A DNA stretch of 49,166 bases. Origin: Muribaculaceae bacterium. GTDB lineage: Bacteria; Bacteroidota; Bacteroidia; Bacteroidales; Muribaculaceae. Shown here piece after piece: positions 39,705-48,002 of the stretch. Under the pieces are notes generated by a model that was given only the letters and a program-made list of their open reading frames with translations, did no database searches and was not told the origin of the DNA. The translations under genes and the position numbers were made by a program. Numbering within the stretch: the stretch's first letter is position 1; every line of letters starts with the position of its first letter. The stretch covers positions 1 through 49,166 of the forward strand of contig JAIDYR010000045.1 in NCBI GenBank assembly GCA_029057985.1, given 5' to 3'.

Positions 39705-41600
39705 TCAGAATTTGAATTCTACACCTCCTAATATAGTGGTTCCGGGCATCGGACAACCATAAATAATCTGATAATGCTTGTTGGTGATATTGTCAAGTTT
39801 AACCGACAGAGTTACCGGAACCTTGCTTTTAAGAGTATATGCGGCTCTGAGATTCAACAGAGAATAATTTTCCGTCTTACCGGTCGGATTCCCATTATTC
39901 AGACTCCATATGCTTATTTCTTCCAAAGTGAAATCAAAGCTTCCGGGGGAATACGTCATAGATATATTGAGTTTATTTTTGGGAGAATAGAGATTGTCGG
40001 AATCTGTATGCAGATATGACCAGGCAGCGTATGCGCTTAAATTTTCTAATATTGAATATGAGGATTCAATTTCAAAACCTTTATTATGGAATTTTCCGGT
40101 ATTGACATTCTTAGGTCGTCCGTCAATTCTTATCGTCTGAATCATATCTTTACCATCGATATAAAATATGGCGGCCCCGATCATAAATCGGGAATTAAGG
40201 AAATATTGACGATAACTTATTTCATAATTCAGCATGTATTCCGGTTTCAGTTCCGGATTCGCAGGAGGATACAGATATAGTTCTCTGATATTGGGTGCGC
40301 GGAAACCTTTGCTGAATGAGGCTTTGATACGTGCGTTATGTCCCGGGCGCACAATAAATCCGGCTTGAGGCACCCATACGTTGCCGTATGATGAACCGTG
40401 CTGAAGTCTCACTCCGCCATTGATGTTTAATATGTCGTTGAAAAAACCTTGCTGCATCATGATATATCCGGCTATCTCATTGACATGATGCTTCGATTCT
40501 GATGTGCGGATTGATTCATCCTCTTTGTTGGTATTCCATACATGTCCGCCCCAATGTTGGAAATCGATCCCGGCCGACAGTATATTCGCTTGCCAAAGAT
40601 AGAATGATTCGTAGGCTGTCAGGCCCATGTTATAATCAGTAGAGTGAAAAAGATAGTCTTTCGGTAGACTTCCGGGAGTATTCCCGTCATCAACATTATG
40701 TCGGCCCCAATTTATATAACCTTGGATTCCACCGTCAAATTTTCCGTAATTGTTTTTGACATATAGCCCTCCGGTGCCGCGGAATATATCAGTCCACATA
40801 TTTTCCAACGGATCCTGCAGAGTCCCCGGGTTGTTGGCATGACTCTGGGTCATATCGAGCATTCCTGCGATACTCCAATTATTTGAGATGGCATATTTGA
40901 GTTGGGCGAATTCGTTGGCAAGCCAGAACGCGCTACCCGCCCGATTGCCATTGCTACGGTCGAGCTGACCTGACAGGGTAGCGGAAAACCTCCCTTTTTT
41001 ATATCCTGATGAGAGCGCGAATTTCTGAGTAGAGAATGATCCGAACATGGCTCGTGCCCGCCCTGTCAGACCATCCGATTTTTGAGTTTGGGTGACAAGA
41101 TTTACCGAGCCTCCCATAGCGTTTGAACCATAGAGTAAAGATGATGGACCCTTTACAACTTCCACTTTTTCAATCCCGTTGGCAACGTATGTGTCAGCCA
41201 TGCTGTGTCCGAAAACTCCGGCCCACTGGGGCTGACCATCGATCATGAAGAGTACTTTATTACTTTGGCCGACGCCTCTTATATTTACTGAGCCGGCACT
41301 CCCCCCTGATACCCCGTAGCCGGCGAATCCTCTTTCGGTCACAAAAAGTCCCGGCACTTTTGTTACAAGAATCGGCATCAGCGAACTCTCTCCTGATTTT
41401 TCAATCGAGGCTTCCGATATCTGAGTGACGTTTAAGGGAATAAGATCAGGATTGCTTTTTAATGGAGCGGTCACTATGACTTCCTTCAGCTTGAGAGTAT
41501 CCCGGTGAGACTCCGTTGAGGAAGCATATAAAGGTGCCCCGCTCGTAAAAACTATTCCGAGCAACATACAACGCCGAAGTAAAAGGGTGGATTGGTTCAT
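39705..41600 (-). CDS. TonB-dependent outer-membrane receptor, 631 aa
   Basis: Signal peptide about 1-26, a TonB-box-like segment (LKLKEVIVTAPL) near 36-47, a plug domain (about 48-170; SAGSVNIRGVGQSNKVLFMIDGQPQW, EKVEVVKGPSSLLYGSNAMGGSVNLVT) and a 22-strand barrel ending GTTILGGVEFKF. FRAPNIRELYLYPPANPELKPEYM is the motif common to haem, cobalamin and siderophore receptors. The length is short for a SusC homologue and has no carboxypeptidase-like N-domain, so a metal complex or small cofactor is likely. It is in an operon with the MFS gene and divergent from a methyltransferase gene. Confidence 0.88.
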   Translation of the reverse strand: MNQSTLLLRRCMLLGIVFTSGAPLYASSTESHRDTLKLKEVIVTAPLKSNPDLIPLNVTQISEASIEKSGESSLMPILVTKVPGLFVTERGFAGYGVSGGSAGSVNIRGVGQSNKVLFMIDGQPQWAGVFGHSMADTYVANGIEKVEVVKGPSSLLYGSNAMGGSVNLVTQTQKSDGLTGRARAMFGSFSTQKFALSSGYKKGRFSATLSGQLDRSNGNRAGSAFWLANEFAQLKYAISNNWSIAGMLDMTQSHANNPGTLQDPLENMWTDIFRGTGGLYVKNNYGKFDGGIQGYINWGRHNVDDGNTPGSLPKDYLFHSTDYNMGLTAYESFYLWQANILSAGIDFQHWGGHVWNTNKEDESIRTSESKHHVNEIAGYIMMQQGFFNDILNINGGVRLQHGSSYGNVWVPQAGFIVRPGHNARIKASFSKGFRAPNIRELYLYPPANPELKPEYMLNYEISYRQYFLNSRFMIGAAIFYIDGKDMIQTIRIDGRPKNVNTGKFHNKGFEIESSYSILENLSAYAAWSYLHTDSDNLYSPKNKLNISMTYSPGSFDFTLEEISIWSLNNGNPTGKTENYSLLNLRAAYTLKSKVPVTLSVKLDNITNKHYQIIYGCPMPGTTILGGVEFKF

Positions 41601-41641
41601 CAGTCTTAAAATTATTCGTTTGTATTCTTATGAATTTTTCA

Positions 41642-41672
41642 CAAAATTATAAAATAAATTGGAGTTAACAAA
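41642..41672 (-). promoter_or_regulatory. Promoter of the TonB receptor/MFS operon
   Basis: Minus strand: TTTG (41669-41672), a 19-base spacer and TAATTTTG (41642-41649). It overlaps the oppositely directed promoter of the methyltransferase gene. Confidence 0.75.
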
Positions 41673-41689
41673 TTTTTTACTTAATTTTG
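41659..41689 (+). promoter_or_regulatory. Promoter of the methyltransferase gene
   Basis: TTG (41659-41661), a 20-base spacer and TAATTTTG (41682-41689). It interlocks with the receptor promoter on the other strand; the leader to the ATG at 41718 is about 25 bases. Confidence 0.7.
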
Positions 41690-41693
41690 TTAA
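41665..41693. promoter_or_regulatory. Operator-like dyad and TTACTTAA word between receptor and methyltransferase
   Basis: TTAACAAA (41665-41672) and TTTGTTAA (41686-41693) form an inverted repeat with a 13-base spacer. It covers the receptor's -33 box and the methyltransferase's -7 box. Inside it, TTACTTAATTTT (41677-41688) recurs exactly at 42939-42950, in the promoter of the XRE regulator gene. Confidence 0.45.
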
Positions 41694-41717
41694 AAGTTTA
41701 CTAAAAGTTTAGTTGTA

Positions 41718-42320
41718 ATGACGCAATCTGAAGTTGAATTTTTTAATAGACTTGCTCCTGAATGGGATGCATCGGAAATTCGCTCTACTTCCGAAAGGAT
41801 AAATGCGATCCTTGATTTATTGGACATTGAAAATGGAATGAATGTTTTGGATCTTGGAACCGGTACAGGCGTTTTGATCCCCTTCATTTCAGAAAGAATA
41901 GGACTGAAAGGGAGAGTTGTGGGGGTTGATTTATCAGAGGGAATGTTGGAGATCGCCTGTGAGAAATTTGGTAATCTTGCAAATGTAGAATTTCGCAAAC
42001 TTGATTTTGAGGAGCAGTCAATAGAGGGGCTATTTGATATTATAATGCTATATTCTGTATATCCGCATCTGCACTGTCCGCATCGCACTATAGAACGTCT
42101 ATTTAACTCCAATATCAGGTCAAAGTCAGGAAAAGTGGTTGTCGCATTTCCCTCGGATGAAAAATTTATCAATGAAATTCATCACGAGAGAAAATCGGAA
42201 AGTGATCTTCTCCCGTCGGCTCCGGTACTCGCAGAAACTATCCGGAGTTGGGGATATTCAGTAGAAGTTGCGGCTTATTCAAATGAAGCCTATGTAATTG
42301 TCATTTCTCGTAAGGACTGA
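41718..42320 (+). CDS. Class I SAM-dependent methyltransferase
   Basis: A 200-residue Rossmann methyltransferase. Motif I is NVLDLGTGTGVLIP (42-55), followed by VVGVDLSEGMLEIA and an IMLYSVYPHLHCP segment. The C-terminus has an FPSDEKFINEIHHERKSESDLLPSAP stretch seen in small methyltransferases that, from memory, often sit beside metal-complex transport genes in anaerobes. It is divergent from a TonB receptor/MFS pair and shares its control region, so it probably acts on the imported ligand or its metal-binding product. The substrate is unknown. Confidence 0.82.
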   Translation: MTQSEVEFFNRLAPEWDASEIRSTSERINAILDLLDIENGMNVLDLGTGTGVLIPFISERIGLKGRVVGVDLSEGMLEIACEKFGNLANVEFRKLDFEEQSIEGLFDIIMLYSVYPHLHCPHRTIERLFNSNIRSKSGKVVVAFPSDEKFINEIHHERKSESDLLPSAPVLAETIRSWGYSVEVAAYSNEAYVIVISRKD

Positions 42321-42328
42321 CGGGTCTT

Positions 42329-42817
42329 TTACTCTTTTTGAGATATATCCGAGTAGGAGATACCGTTTGCTATCAGCAATTCCTTGATGCGAAAGTTTTC
42401 GGTGCGCAATAGATCTACTTCGTTTCTGAGTTCGTCGATACGCTCTGACATACGCTCATTTCTTAGACTCAGATTATCCAATCTTCTTAGAAGTTCGATC
42501 TCGCGATCCCGGCTTTCATGATTTTTCTTATGAGCCAGATCATGAAAGTGATTAAGAAGTTGTGTCAGAGAGTCTCCTTCATCATGAATGTGTGTATGGG
42601 GAGGAATGTAAGGCTCTTGAGGAGTGTCTATTATATATCCGTCAATTTCATCATCCCCGAATATCGAACGAAGTTTTTCGACCTTATCTTCAGGCATCCG
42701 ACTTCTGCCATTCTCAATAGCTGATAAAAAACTGGGCTTTATCTCAAGCATAGAAGCCAGTCGCTTCTGACTTATGCCTTCGGATTTCCGCAGTCTGACA
42801 ATATCAATTTTACTCAT
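42329..42817 (-). CDS. XRE-family regulator with C-terminal coiled coil
   Basis: A 162-residue protein: an HTH_XRE domain at about 3-58 (VRLRKSEGISQKRLASMLEIKPSFLSAIENGRSRMP), a short proline/histidine linker (PPHTHIHDEGD) and a long charged coiled coil (about 95-150; ELLRRLDNLSLRNERMSERIDELRNEVDLLRTENF) that should mediate oligomerisation. It is convergent with the methyltransferase gene, 8 bases apart. Its own promoter carries two TTACTTAA-type words; one also occurs in the receptor/methyltransferase control region, so it may repress or activate both. Confidence 0.8.
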   Translation of the reverse strand: MSKIDIVRLRKSEGISQKRLASMLEIKPSFLSAIENGRSRMPEDKVEKLRSIFGDDEIDGYIIDTPQEPYIPPHTHIHDEGDSLTQLLNHFHDLAHKKNHESRDREIELLRRLDNLSLRNERMSERIDELRNEVDLLRTENFRIKELLIANGISYSDISQKE

Positions 42818-42907
42818 AATACGTTGTGGAGATAAGTAAGTTTCTAAAAATCAACGGTATATTAGCTGAAAACAAGCTCCTATAATATGACTGTTAATTA
42901 TTCTCGC

Positions 42908-42950
42908 TTACTTAAGTTTGCAAAATAATTATACAAAGTTACTTAATTTT
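42908..42950. promoter_or_regulatory. Two TTACTTAA(G/T)TTT words in the XRE promoter
   Basis: TTACTTAAGTTT at 42908-42919 and TTACTTAATTTT at 42939-42950. The second overlaps the -7 box, the first lies just inside the transcript, a layout typical of autoregulation. A third copy is at 41677-41688. Confidence 0.4.
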
Positions 42951-42965
42951 ACTTTACTTTCCAAA
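42934..42965 (-). promoter_or_regulatory. Promoter of the XRE regulator gene
   Basis: Minus strand: TTTG (42962-42965), a 20-base spacer and TAACTTTG (42934-42941). The leader is about 110 bases. Confidence 0.75.
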
Positions 42966-43064
42966 AATATAAGCATCCGCGTTAAAATCCTGTTTAAATC
43001 GGTGGCTTAATTAGATATTTATATATGTTTTATCTGCGACGTCGGTTATATATCACCTAAGGTT

Positions 43065-43115
43065 CTCTCCAAAAAATAATCCCCGATTGCACGGAGATTA
43101 ATTTTTGAGGGAGAG
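43065..43115 (-). terminator. Long imperfect hairpin after the small lipoprotein gene
   Basis: CTCTCC (43065-43070) and GGAGAG (43110-43115) close a stem that continues through an A/T-rich helix to a CCCCG/CGGAG-type end. It lies 60 bases past the lipoprotein stop on the minus strand. The flanking AT-rich sequence (42966-43064) shows nothing else. Confidence 0.5.
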
Positions 43116-43176
43116 CCCGAAGACATTTTGTCGTAATATGGATTGACTCGACATTGCAATAACCGGTCGGATTCAA

Positions 43177-43473
43177 TTAATTTGATTCAATTGTATAGGA
43201 GGTGGCTGTCGTCCCGGTGGGTGTCAGAGTATAATCATCACCGGAAATTGTGCGGACATTATATTGTTCTTCCTTTCGGTCGTAGCTGACTATATCTACA
43301 TCTTCGTGCATATCATTGGAGAATGATTCGCTGACTTCGGAATATGACATCGGACCCGATTCGCAATAAGACTCGTCCGAATTTTGCGTAAGGGAAAAGT
43401 CAAAAGTTGATGAAGGGCCTTGCTGGCAACTGAATAGCAGGAGAGAAATGGGCAGAAAAAGCAGATATTTCAT
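43177..43473 (-). CDS. Small lipoprotein, 98 aa
   Basis: The N-terminus MKYLLFLPISLLLFSCQQ is a signal peptide with lipobox LFSC (C16). The rest is short, serine- and acid-rich (QNSDESYCESGPMSYSEVSESFSNDMHEDVDIV) and ends in threonine-rich sequence; two cysteines remain in the mature part counting the lipidated one. It is probably anchored to the outer membrane. I do not recognise a family. It stands between the XRE gene and the SDR gene with its own promoter. Confidence 0.6.
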   Translation of the reverse strand: MKYLLFLPISLLLFSCQQGPSSTFDFSLTQNSDESYCESGPMSYSEVSESFSNDMHEDVDIVSYDRKEEQYNVRTISGDDYTLTPTGTTATSYTIESN

Positions 43474-43603
43474 ATTGTAAAAGTGTGTTAAATCAAAGAG
43501 ATGAAAGCGAAATCAAAAAGACTATCAGGTCTGATATTGCCGGTAATAGAGGCAAATTTCGATCTCAAACGGCTTCAGATAAGGGCTTCCTATATTTCAC
43601 CTA

Positions 43604-43634
43604 CAAATATAATAAAAATAATTGACATTTCAAA
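43604..43634 (-). promoter_or_regulatory. Promoter of the small lipoprotein gene
   Basis: Minus strand: TTTG (43631-43634), a 19-base spacer and TATATTTG (43604-43611). The leader is about 125 bases. Confidence 0.65.
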
Positions 43635-43702
43635 ATATTATTATTTAGGTGGATGTTATATCCTATATATCTTATAATTATTAAACATATTTTCGAATTT
43701 TA

Positions 43703-44464
43703 ATGAAAAGAATCGTAATAATGGGGGCGAGTAAAGGAATCGGAAGAGATTGTGCGGAGGCGCTGGCATCCCGAGGAGTGAGAGTAGGGGTTGCCGCGCG
43801 AAATACCGGCCCGCTTAAGCAATTGAAGGAAAAATATCCTGAGATGGTAGAGTATGAGGCGATTGATGTCGCTTCGTCCGATGCAAGGTCAAAGCTTCTG
43901 AAGCTTATTGATCGTCTGGGAGGAATGGACATCTATTTCCATGTGGCCGGCATAGGATATGAGAACATAGATCTTGATCCTGAGACGGAAGTAAGGATCT
44001 TCGAGACCAATACGGTTGGGTTCGCGCGTTGTGTGGCGACTGCGTGGCAATATTTCCGCCGAAATAATATAAAAGGACAGATAGCCGCGGTCACTTCAGT
44101 CGCGGGCACTAATGCTATCGGTCATATAGCGGCTTATGCCGCTTCGAAGACGGCCAATCAGAAATGGCTTCTCGGTCTGCAACAACTTTCGCGTCTGACG
44201 GGGGCCGGAATCGCAGTGACTGATATTCGCCCGGGGTGGATCACTACCGATCTTCTTGATGACGGAGCGCGCTTCCCGCTTCAGATGGAGCCGTCTTATG
44301 TGGTCCCGCAGATTCTGAGGGCAATTGTGCGCAGGAAGAAGGTAGCTGTCATCGACTGGCGATGGAACGTAGTAGTCGGGCTTTGGAGGCTAATCCCCAA
44401 CAGCATTGTAAGGCGTCTTGATCTTCGCAGAGCAGGTACTCTCCCGAAAGCCGGAAAGATATGA
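43703..44464 (+). CDS. Short-chain dehydrogenase/reductase
   Basis: A 253-residue classical SDR: the cofactor loop GASKGIG at 8-14, the structural VAGIGYEN region (NAG variant) at 81-88, S132 (VTSVAG), Y145 and K149 (AAYAASKTAN) as catalytic residues, and DIRPGWITTDLL after them. A basic residue after the glycine motif (K11, R15) and AARNTG at 31 suggest NADPH use. The substrate is unknown. Its 3' end lies 5 bases from the convergent MscS gene. Confidence 0.88.
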   Translation: MKRIVIMGASKGIGRDCAEALASRGVRVGVAARNTGPLKQLKEKYPEMVEYEAIDVASSDARSKLLKLIDRLGGMDIYFHVAGIGYENIDLDPETEVRIFETNTVGFARCVATAWQYFRRNNIKGQIAAVTSVAGTNAIGHIAAYAASKTANQKWLLGLQQLSRLTGAGIAVTDIRPGWITTDLLDDGARFPLQMEPSYVVPQILRAIVRRKKVAVIDWRWNVVVGLWRLIPNSIVRRLDLRRAGTLPKAGKI

Positions 44465-44469
44465 GAAAA

Positions 44470-45660
44470 TCAGTTGGATTCGATTCTTCCGGTCGGAGTC
44501 TGGAAGAAGCGAAGCCCGAAGAGTGGTGCAGTCGCGTAGACGTGATCAAGTATGGAGGATTGCAGATGTTCGAAGCGTTTCCATTCAGTGACTCCAAGGA
44601 AGAAGTAGAGTTCGAGGGGTAGGCCGGAAGGTGTCGGATCGAGTTGGCGCACCATGTAGAGCAGATCGGTGCGTACGTTGGGATGGCCCTCTATCCAGCG
44701 TTCCAGATAATCCCGATAGAGTGTAAGATTGATATTGCTCTGATGAGTTTTTTCAGAAAGGGGAGGCAACTTGCCGTCAATCCGGAGTTCTTCAATCTTT
44801 TCATCGTTGAGTTGTCCGACCGAAGTAATGTCGATGAAGACGGACCGCGCGACGCGTCGCGCTCCGGATTCCCGCATAGCCTGATAGTTCTGAAAGGACT
44901 CAGCCACGAGAGAGTAGGGAGGCACCGTAGTGATGGAATTGTCCCAGTTGCGGATTTTTATTGTTGTAAGAGTAATATCAATGACCTCTCCGTTGGCGCC
45001 GTGTTTGGGGACAATCACCCAATCCCCTTTGCGGAGCATTTTATTGGCAGTAAGTTGCACTGAGGCTACAAGTCCCATGATCGTGTCTTTGAAGACCAGC
45101 ATCAGAATGGCGGCAGACGCTCCCAGAGCAGTAAGAATTGCTACCGGCGACTTCCCTACGAGTATGCTGATGCCGATAATGACGCCCATGCCGATGAAGA
45201 TCAGCTTCCCCATCTGGAATATGCCTTTTACGGCATAGGGCATGAATTTGTCACGACGGGAGAATGCATAGAGTAGATTGTCGAGGAAAGTATTGATGGC
45301 GTAGACCGTCACCCATATTATGTAGAAGGCTGTAATGATATGGATCACGGAGGCCAACAGACCTGAGGAGGGAAAGCAGTCGGGAAGTAGAAGATCGATA
45401 ATCCATGCGGGAGCGAGTTGGGAGAGTGCTTTGAGTAGCGGCGCGTTGATAAGATCGTCATCCCAATCGGTCTCGGTCGTTTCGACTATTATGGCTACTA
45501 CGCGGAGTATAAAAATTGTCACATAGTATCCTGCTATGGCGCATAGGATCGTGGCCAGGGCCATGATGATTGTCATAGGCATGCCGCCGGGTGCCAACGA
45601 AAAGAGATGCGAGATGAAATCACGCACAGTATGTAATATTCCTGGATTTTGCTCAATCAT
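44470..45660 (-). CDS. MscS-family mechanosensitive channel (YbdG-like)
   Basis: A small-conductance mechanosensitive channel with five or so helices and an MscS core: the pore-lining TM3-like segment AILTALGASAAILMLVFKDTIMGLVASVQL and the beta domain LRKGDWVIVPKHGANGEVIDITLTTIKIRNWDNSITTVPPYSLV. It protects against osmotic downshock. A longer frame opens at 45762, but a consensus promoter lies inside that extension (45679-45710), so the ATG at 45660 is used: 396 residues. It is convergent with the SDR gene. Confidence 0.88.
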   Translation of the reverse strand: MIEQNPGILHTVRDFISHLFSLAPGGMPMTIIMALATILCAIAGYYVTIFILRVVAIIVETTETDWDDDLINAPLLKALSQLAPAWIIDLLLPDCFPSSGLLASVIHIITAFYIIWVTVYAINTFLDNLLYAFSRRDKFMPYAVKGIFQMGKLIFIGMGVIIGISILVGKSPVAILTALGASAAILMLVFKDTIMGLVASVQLTANKMLRKGDWVIVPKHGANGEVIDITLTTIKIRNWDNSITTVPPYSLVAESFQNYQAMRESGARRVARSVFIDITSVGQLNDEKIEELRIDGKLPPLSEKTHQSNINLTLYRDYLERWIEGHPNVRTDLLYMVRQLDPTPSGLPLELYFFLGVTEWKRFEHLQSSILDHVYATAPLFGLRFFQTPTGRIESN

Positions 45661-45678
45661 GTCCTTCAGATTATAACG

Positions 45679-45710
45679 CAAAGTTAGCATTTCTTTACGA
45701 ACTATCCAAA
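45679..45710 (-). promoter_or_regulatory. Promoter of the MscS-family gene
   Basis: Minus strand: TTTG (45707-45710), a 20-base spacer and TAACTTTG (45679-45686), about 12-15 bases before the ATG at 45660. It decides the start codon. Confidence 0.8.
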
Positions 45711-45860
45711 AATCTTGGTGTAACTGAATAATCAAAATTTTGCTGTCGAATAACTCCGGCAATTCGCAAACTTCTGAGCATACCGTTATCCCCGACCCGT
45801 CGCTGCCTCAACGCTGCGGATGCGTAGGAGGCTCTCAACTCAATAGTAACGAACTGTTCT

Positions 45861-45901
45861 ATGGTAATTATTAGATGGTAATTATTAGATGGTAATTATT
45901 A
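45861..45901 (+). repeat. Tandem 14-bp repeat before the ZIP gene
   Basis: ATGGTAATTATTAG at 45861-45874 and 45875-45888, then 13 bases of a third unit to 45901. It lies 50 bases upstream of the ZIP start, where a promoter would be expected; TAAAATTG near 45939 is a weak -7 candidate. Confidence 0.75.
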
Positions 45902-45951
45902 TTGGTCACTCACTTTTCCGGATAAAACTATTGATTATCTAAAATTGTTTC

Positions 45952-46737
45952 ATGGAAATGAATGGACTTCTAATAGGATTATTACTGCCTTTTCTCGGCA
46001 CCACACTTGGAGCTGCTTGCGTTTTCCTAATGAGGAGAGCCATGGCTCCTCGACTGCAAAAAATATTGACCGGATTTGCTGCCGGAGTAATGGTGGCAGC
46101 TTCAGTATGGTCGCTGCTTATACCGTCGATAGAGATGACCGGTAAGGAGGGCTTTATGAGTATTCTTCCGGCAATCGTAGGATTCTTGATTGGTATTCTT
46201 TTTCTGCTATTTCTTGACGAAATTATTCCTCATCAGCATATTGACAGCAATGAGAGCGAAGGACTGAAGTCTCACCTGTCGAAAACTGCAAAAATGGTAT
46301 TTGCAATCACCCTGCACAATCTTCCGGAAGGCATGGCGGTCGGCATAGCACTCGCTGCCGCTATGGATCATAGCTCTTCCCTGCCTATGGCAGGGGCAGT
46401 TGCCTTGTCGTTAGGTATCGCAATACAGAACTTCCCGGAAGGAGCGATTGTGTCAATGCCATTGCGGAGCGCAGGCAACACTAAATGGAAATCCTTTCTG
46501 ATGGGAACCCTGAGTGGAGTGGTAGAACCAATCGGAACTGTCATTACTATTTTGCTTGCGTCCTTTGTGTTGCCGATACTCCCTTATCTGCTTTCGTTTG
46601 CGGCTGGAGCCATGATGTATGTGGTCGTAGAAGAACTAATACCGGAAACTCAGGAAGGAAAACATTCTAATTTGGGAACAATCGGATTTGCCATTGGCTT
46701 CTTGCTGATGATGGTTCTTGACGTCCTTCTTGGTTAA
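45952..46737 (+). CDS. ZIP-family divalent metal transporter (ZupT-like)
   Basis: A 261-residue ZIP transporter with eight predicted helices. The two metal-binding helix motifs are TLHNLPEGMAVG (about 123-134) and IAIQNFPEGAIVS (about 161-173), and the cytoplasmic loop carries HQHIDSNESE. It would import zinc or other divalent metals. The second in-frame ATG (45958) is an alternative start. An HxlR remnant follows directly, in frame past its stop codon. Confidence 0.88.
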   Translation: MEMNGLLIGLLLPFLGTTLGAACVFLMRRAMAPRLQKILTGFAAGVMVAASVWSLLIPSIEMTGKEGFMSILPAIVGFLIGILFLLFLDEIIPHQHIDSNESEGLKSHLSKTAKMVFAITLHNLPEGMAVGIALAAAMDHSSSLPMAGAVALSLGIAIQNFPEGAIVSMPLRSAGNTKWKSFLMGTLSGVVEPIGTVITILLASFVLPILPYLLSFAAGAMMYVVVEELIPETQEGKHSNLGTIGFAIGFLLMMVLDVLLG

Positions 46738-46989
46738 CGGGTTACTAAAATCTATTTCGGTATTTATAACAAGATGTTTACTCAGACAGCCCGCGCGCTC
46801 GAAAAAGATGGCCTGATCAGTAGAGAAATCTTCCGTGTAGTTCCGCCAAGAGTAGAATATTCACTGACTCAGATGGGAGAATCAGTTATTCCGTTGATAA
46901 TGCAGATGGGATATCGGGGAGAATCGATCGGAGAGTATATTGAATTAGAGAGAAGTAGCCCGAATGATACTATAACAATGGAGATATAG
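46738..46989 (+). pseudogene. HxlR-family regulator remnant (C-terminal half)
   Basis: The frame reads GIYNKMFTQTARALEKDGLISREIFRVVPPRVEYSLTQMGESVIPLI, split across an internal ATG at 46774; it matches the second half of HxlR winged-helix regulators (GIS-KMLTQTLRELE-DGLI-R...PP-VEYSLT-G). The N-terminal half, with the first helices and the usual sensor cysteine, is missing: the open frame begins directly after the ZIP stop codon at 46737. About 50 residues are lost, so it is most likely a deletion product. A 71-residue protein from ATG 46774 could still be made. Confidence 0.7.
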
Positions 46990-47015
46990 CAACGCAAGGC
47001 GAGAGTTGGCACAAG

Positions 47016-47204
47016 ATGTTACTCCCAAATGTAGGTTATTATCACAATAAAGTTGTAAGGATAGATAACGCTGATTTCAGTCTCTCAACACTATGGTCAA
47101 GAATACCACCTGTTGACGAATTCGCCATTCAGAACGGGATGAACGTAAGCATACGTGCTTTACCGTATGCTTACGAATTATCCAGGATCCCCAAATTTCT
47201 TTGA
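47016..47204 (+). other. Unrecognised 62-codon frame with a 12-bp hairpin
   Basis: A short frame (MLLPNVGYYHNKVVRIDNADF...) with no family I recognise. It contains a perfect inverted repeat, 47144-47155 with 47164-47175 and an 8-base loop. It may be a decayed gene fragment or no gene at all; the hairpin could act as a terminator for the HxlR remnant, although no T-run follows. Confidence 0.25.
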
Positions 47205-47210
47205 ATAAGA

Positions 47211-48002
47211 TTAAGAATCACAAACTATTATTTCAATTAAGAACTTAATGCATTCTTGTAAATGTATTATGGCTTTTTCAAACCTGATATTATCAAATCC
47301 AAAGTCAGCTAAAGAATCACCATCCCCTCTTTGCGAAAAGTGTTCATATTGCGAAAAATATTTATAATATGCATATAGATTTTTGACACATTCTCTTGTT
47401 TTGTTATCATTACATAGAAAATCCATGATATTCTTTAAGTCTATATCCGCTTTTTTGCATCCTTCATAGATGTCTCTATAATTTGTTGCCTTCCAGATAT
47501 TGCGTTCATTCAGCGGTTCTATCTTTTTATTACCTTCATTCCATTGCAATTCATTAAGATATGTATCTTCTATTGCCATCGTATACATGTGTTCAGATGT
47601 TACCTCATCAAAGTCGTCCCCGAGTTTATCACGATATACTTCAAATTCTTCAAAAAGGGCATTAAGATAGTTTCTATTGCTTAAAGCCATTAAATTTTTG
47701 CATACTTGGTCATTATTATTTGCAATGTGCATGGCAAGAATACCGTCCATTATACAATTTCTTATCAAAATTCCTACTGGAAGTTTCATAAAAATAGAAT
47801 CTTCTTTTTTTGCAGATTCTGCCGACAATAATAATACAGCACGGATATTTCGTATAATTCTATAAATAATACTGATTATAATCCCTATCCGGTCGTCTCG
47901 TTTGGAGTGCATTTTTAACATCTTCTGGTATTTTAAGATGTAATTTAATAATATGGAGACTTCGTCAGATATTATTTTCCAAACGGCTCTGTTTGATTCC
48001 AT
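47211..48002 (-). CDS. AT-rich hypothetical protein, DUF5677/HEPN-like
   Basis: A 263-residue, largely alpha-helical protein without signal peptide. The middle (GILIRNCIMDGILAMHIANN) and the C-terminal YYKYFSQYEHFSQRGDGDS resemble DUF5677-type proteins, a HEPN-related group often found in defence or accessory regions, but this is a weak resemblance. Base composition is clearly more AT-rich than the housekeeping genes of the window, with AAA, ATT and AAT codons preferred, suggesting recent transfer. It lies in the accessory right end, near a HipA fragment. Confidence 0.5.
   Translation of the reverse strand: MESNRAVWKIISDEVSILLNYILKYQKMLKMHSKRDDRIGIIISIIYRIIRNIRAVLLLSAESAKKEDSIFMKLPVGILIRNCIMDGILAMHIANNNDQVCKNLMALSNRNYLNALFEEFEVYRDKLGDDFDEVTSEHMYTMAIEDTYLNELQWNEGNKKIEPLNERNIWKATNYRDIYEGCKKADIDLKNIMDFLCNDNKTRECVKNLYAYYKYFSQYEHFSQRGDGDSLADFGFDNIRFEKAIIHLQECIKFLIEIIVCDS

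Noticed and set aside
41601-41717. Cobalamin or other riboswitch before the TonB receptor
   Set aside because: The leader is only about 40 bases and AT-rich, too short and without the conserved boxes.
45661-45762. N-terminal extension of the MscS channel from ATG 45762
   Set aside because: A full consensus promoter (45679-45710) lies within it, and the extension shows no family similarity.
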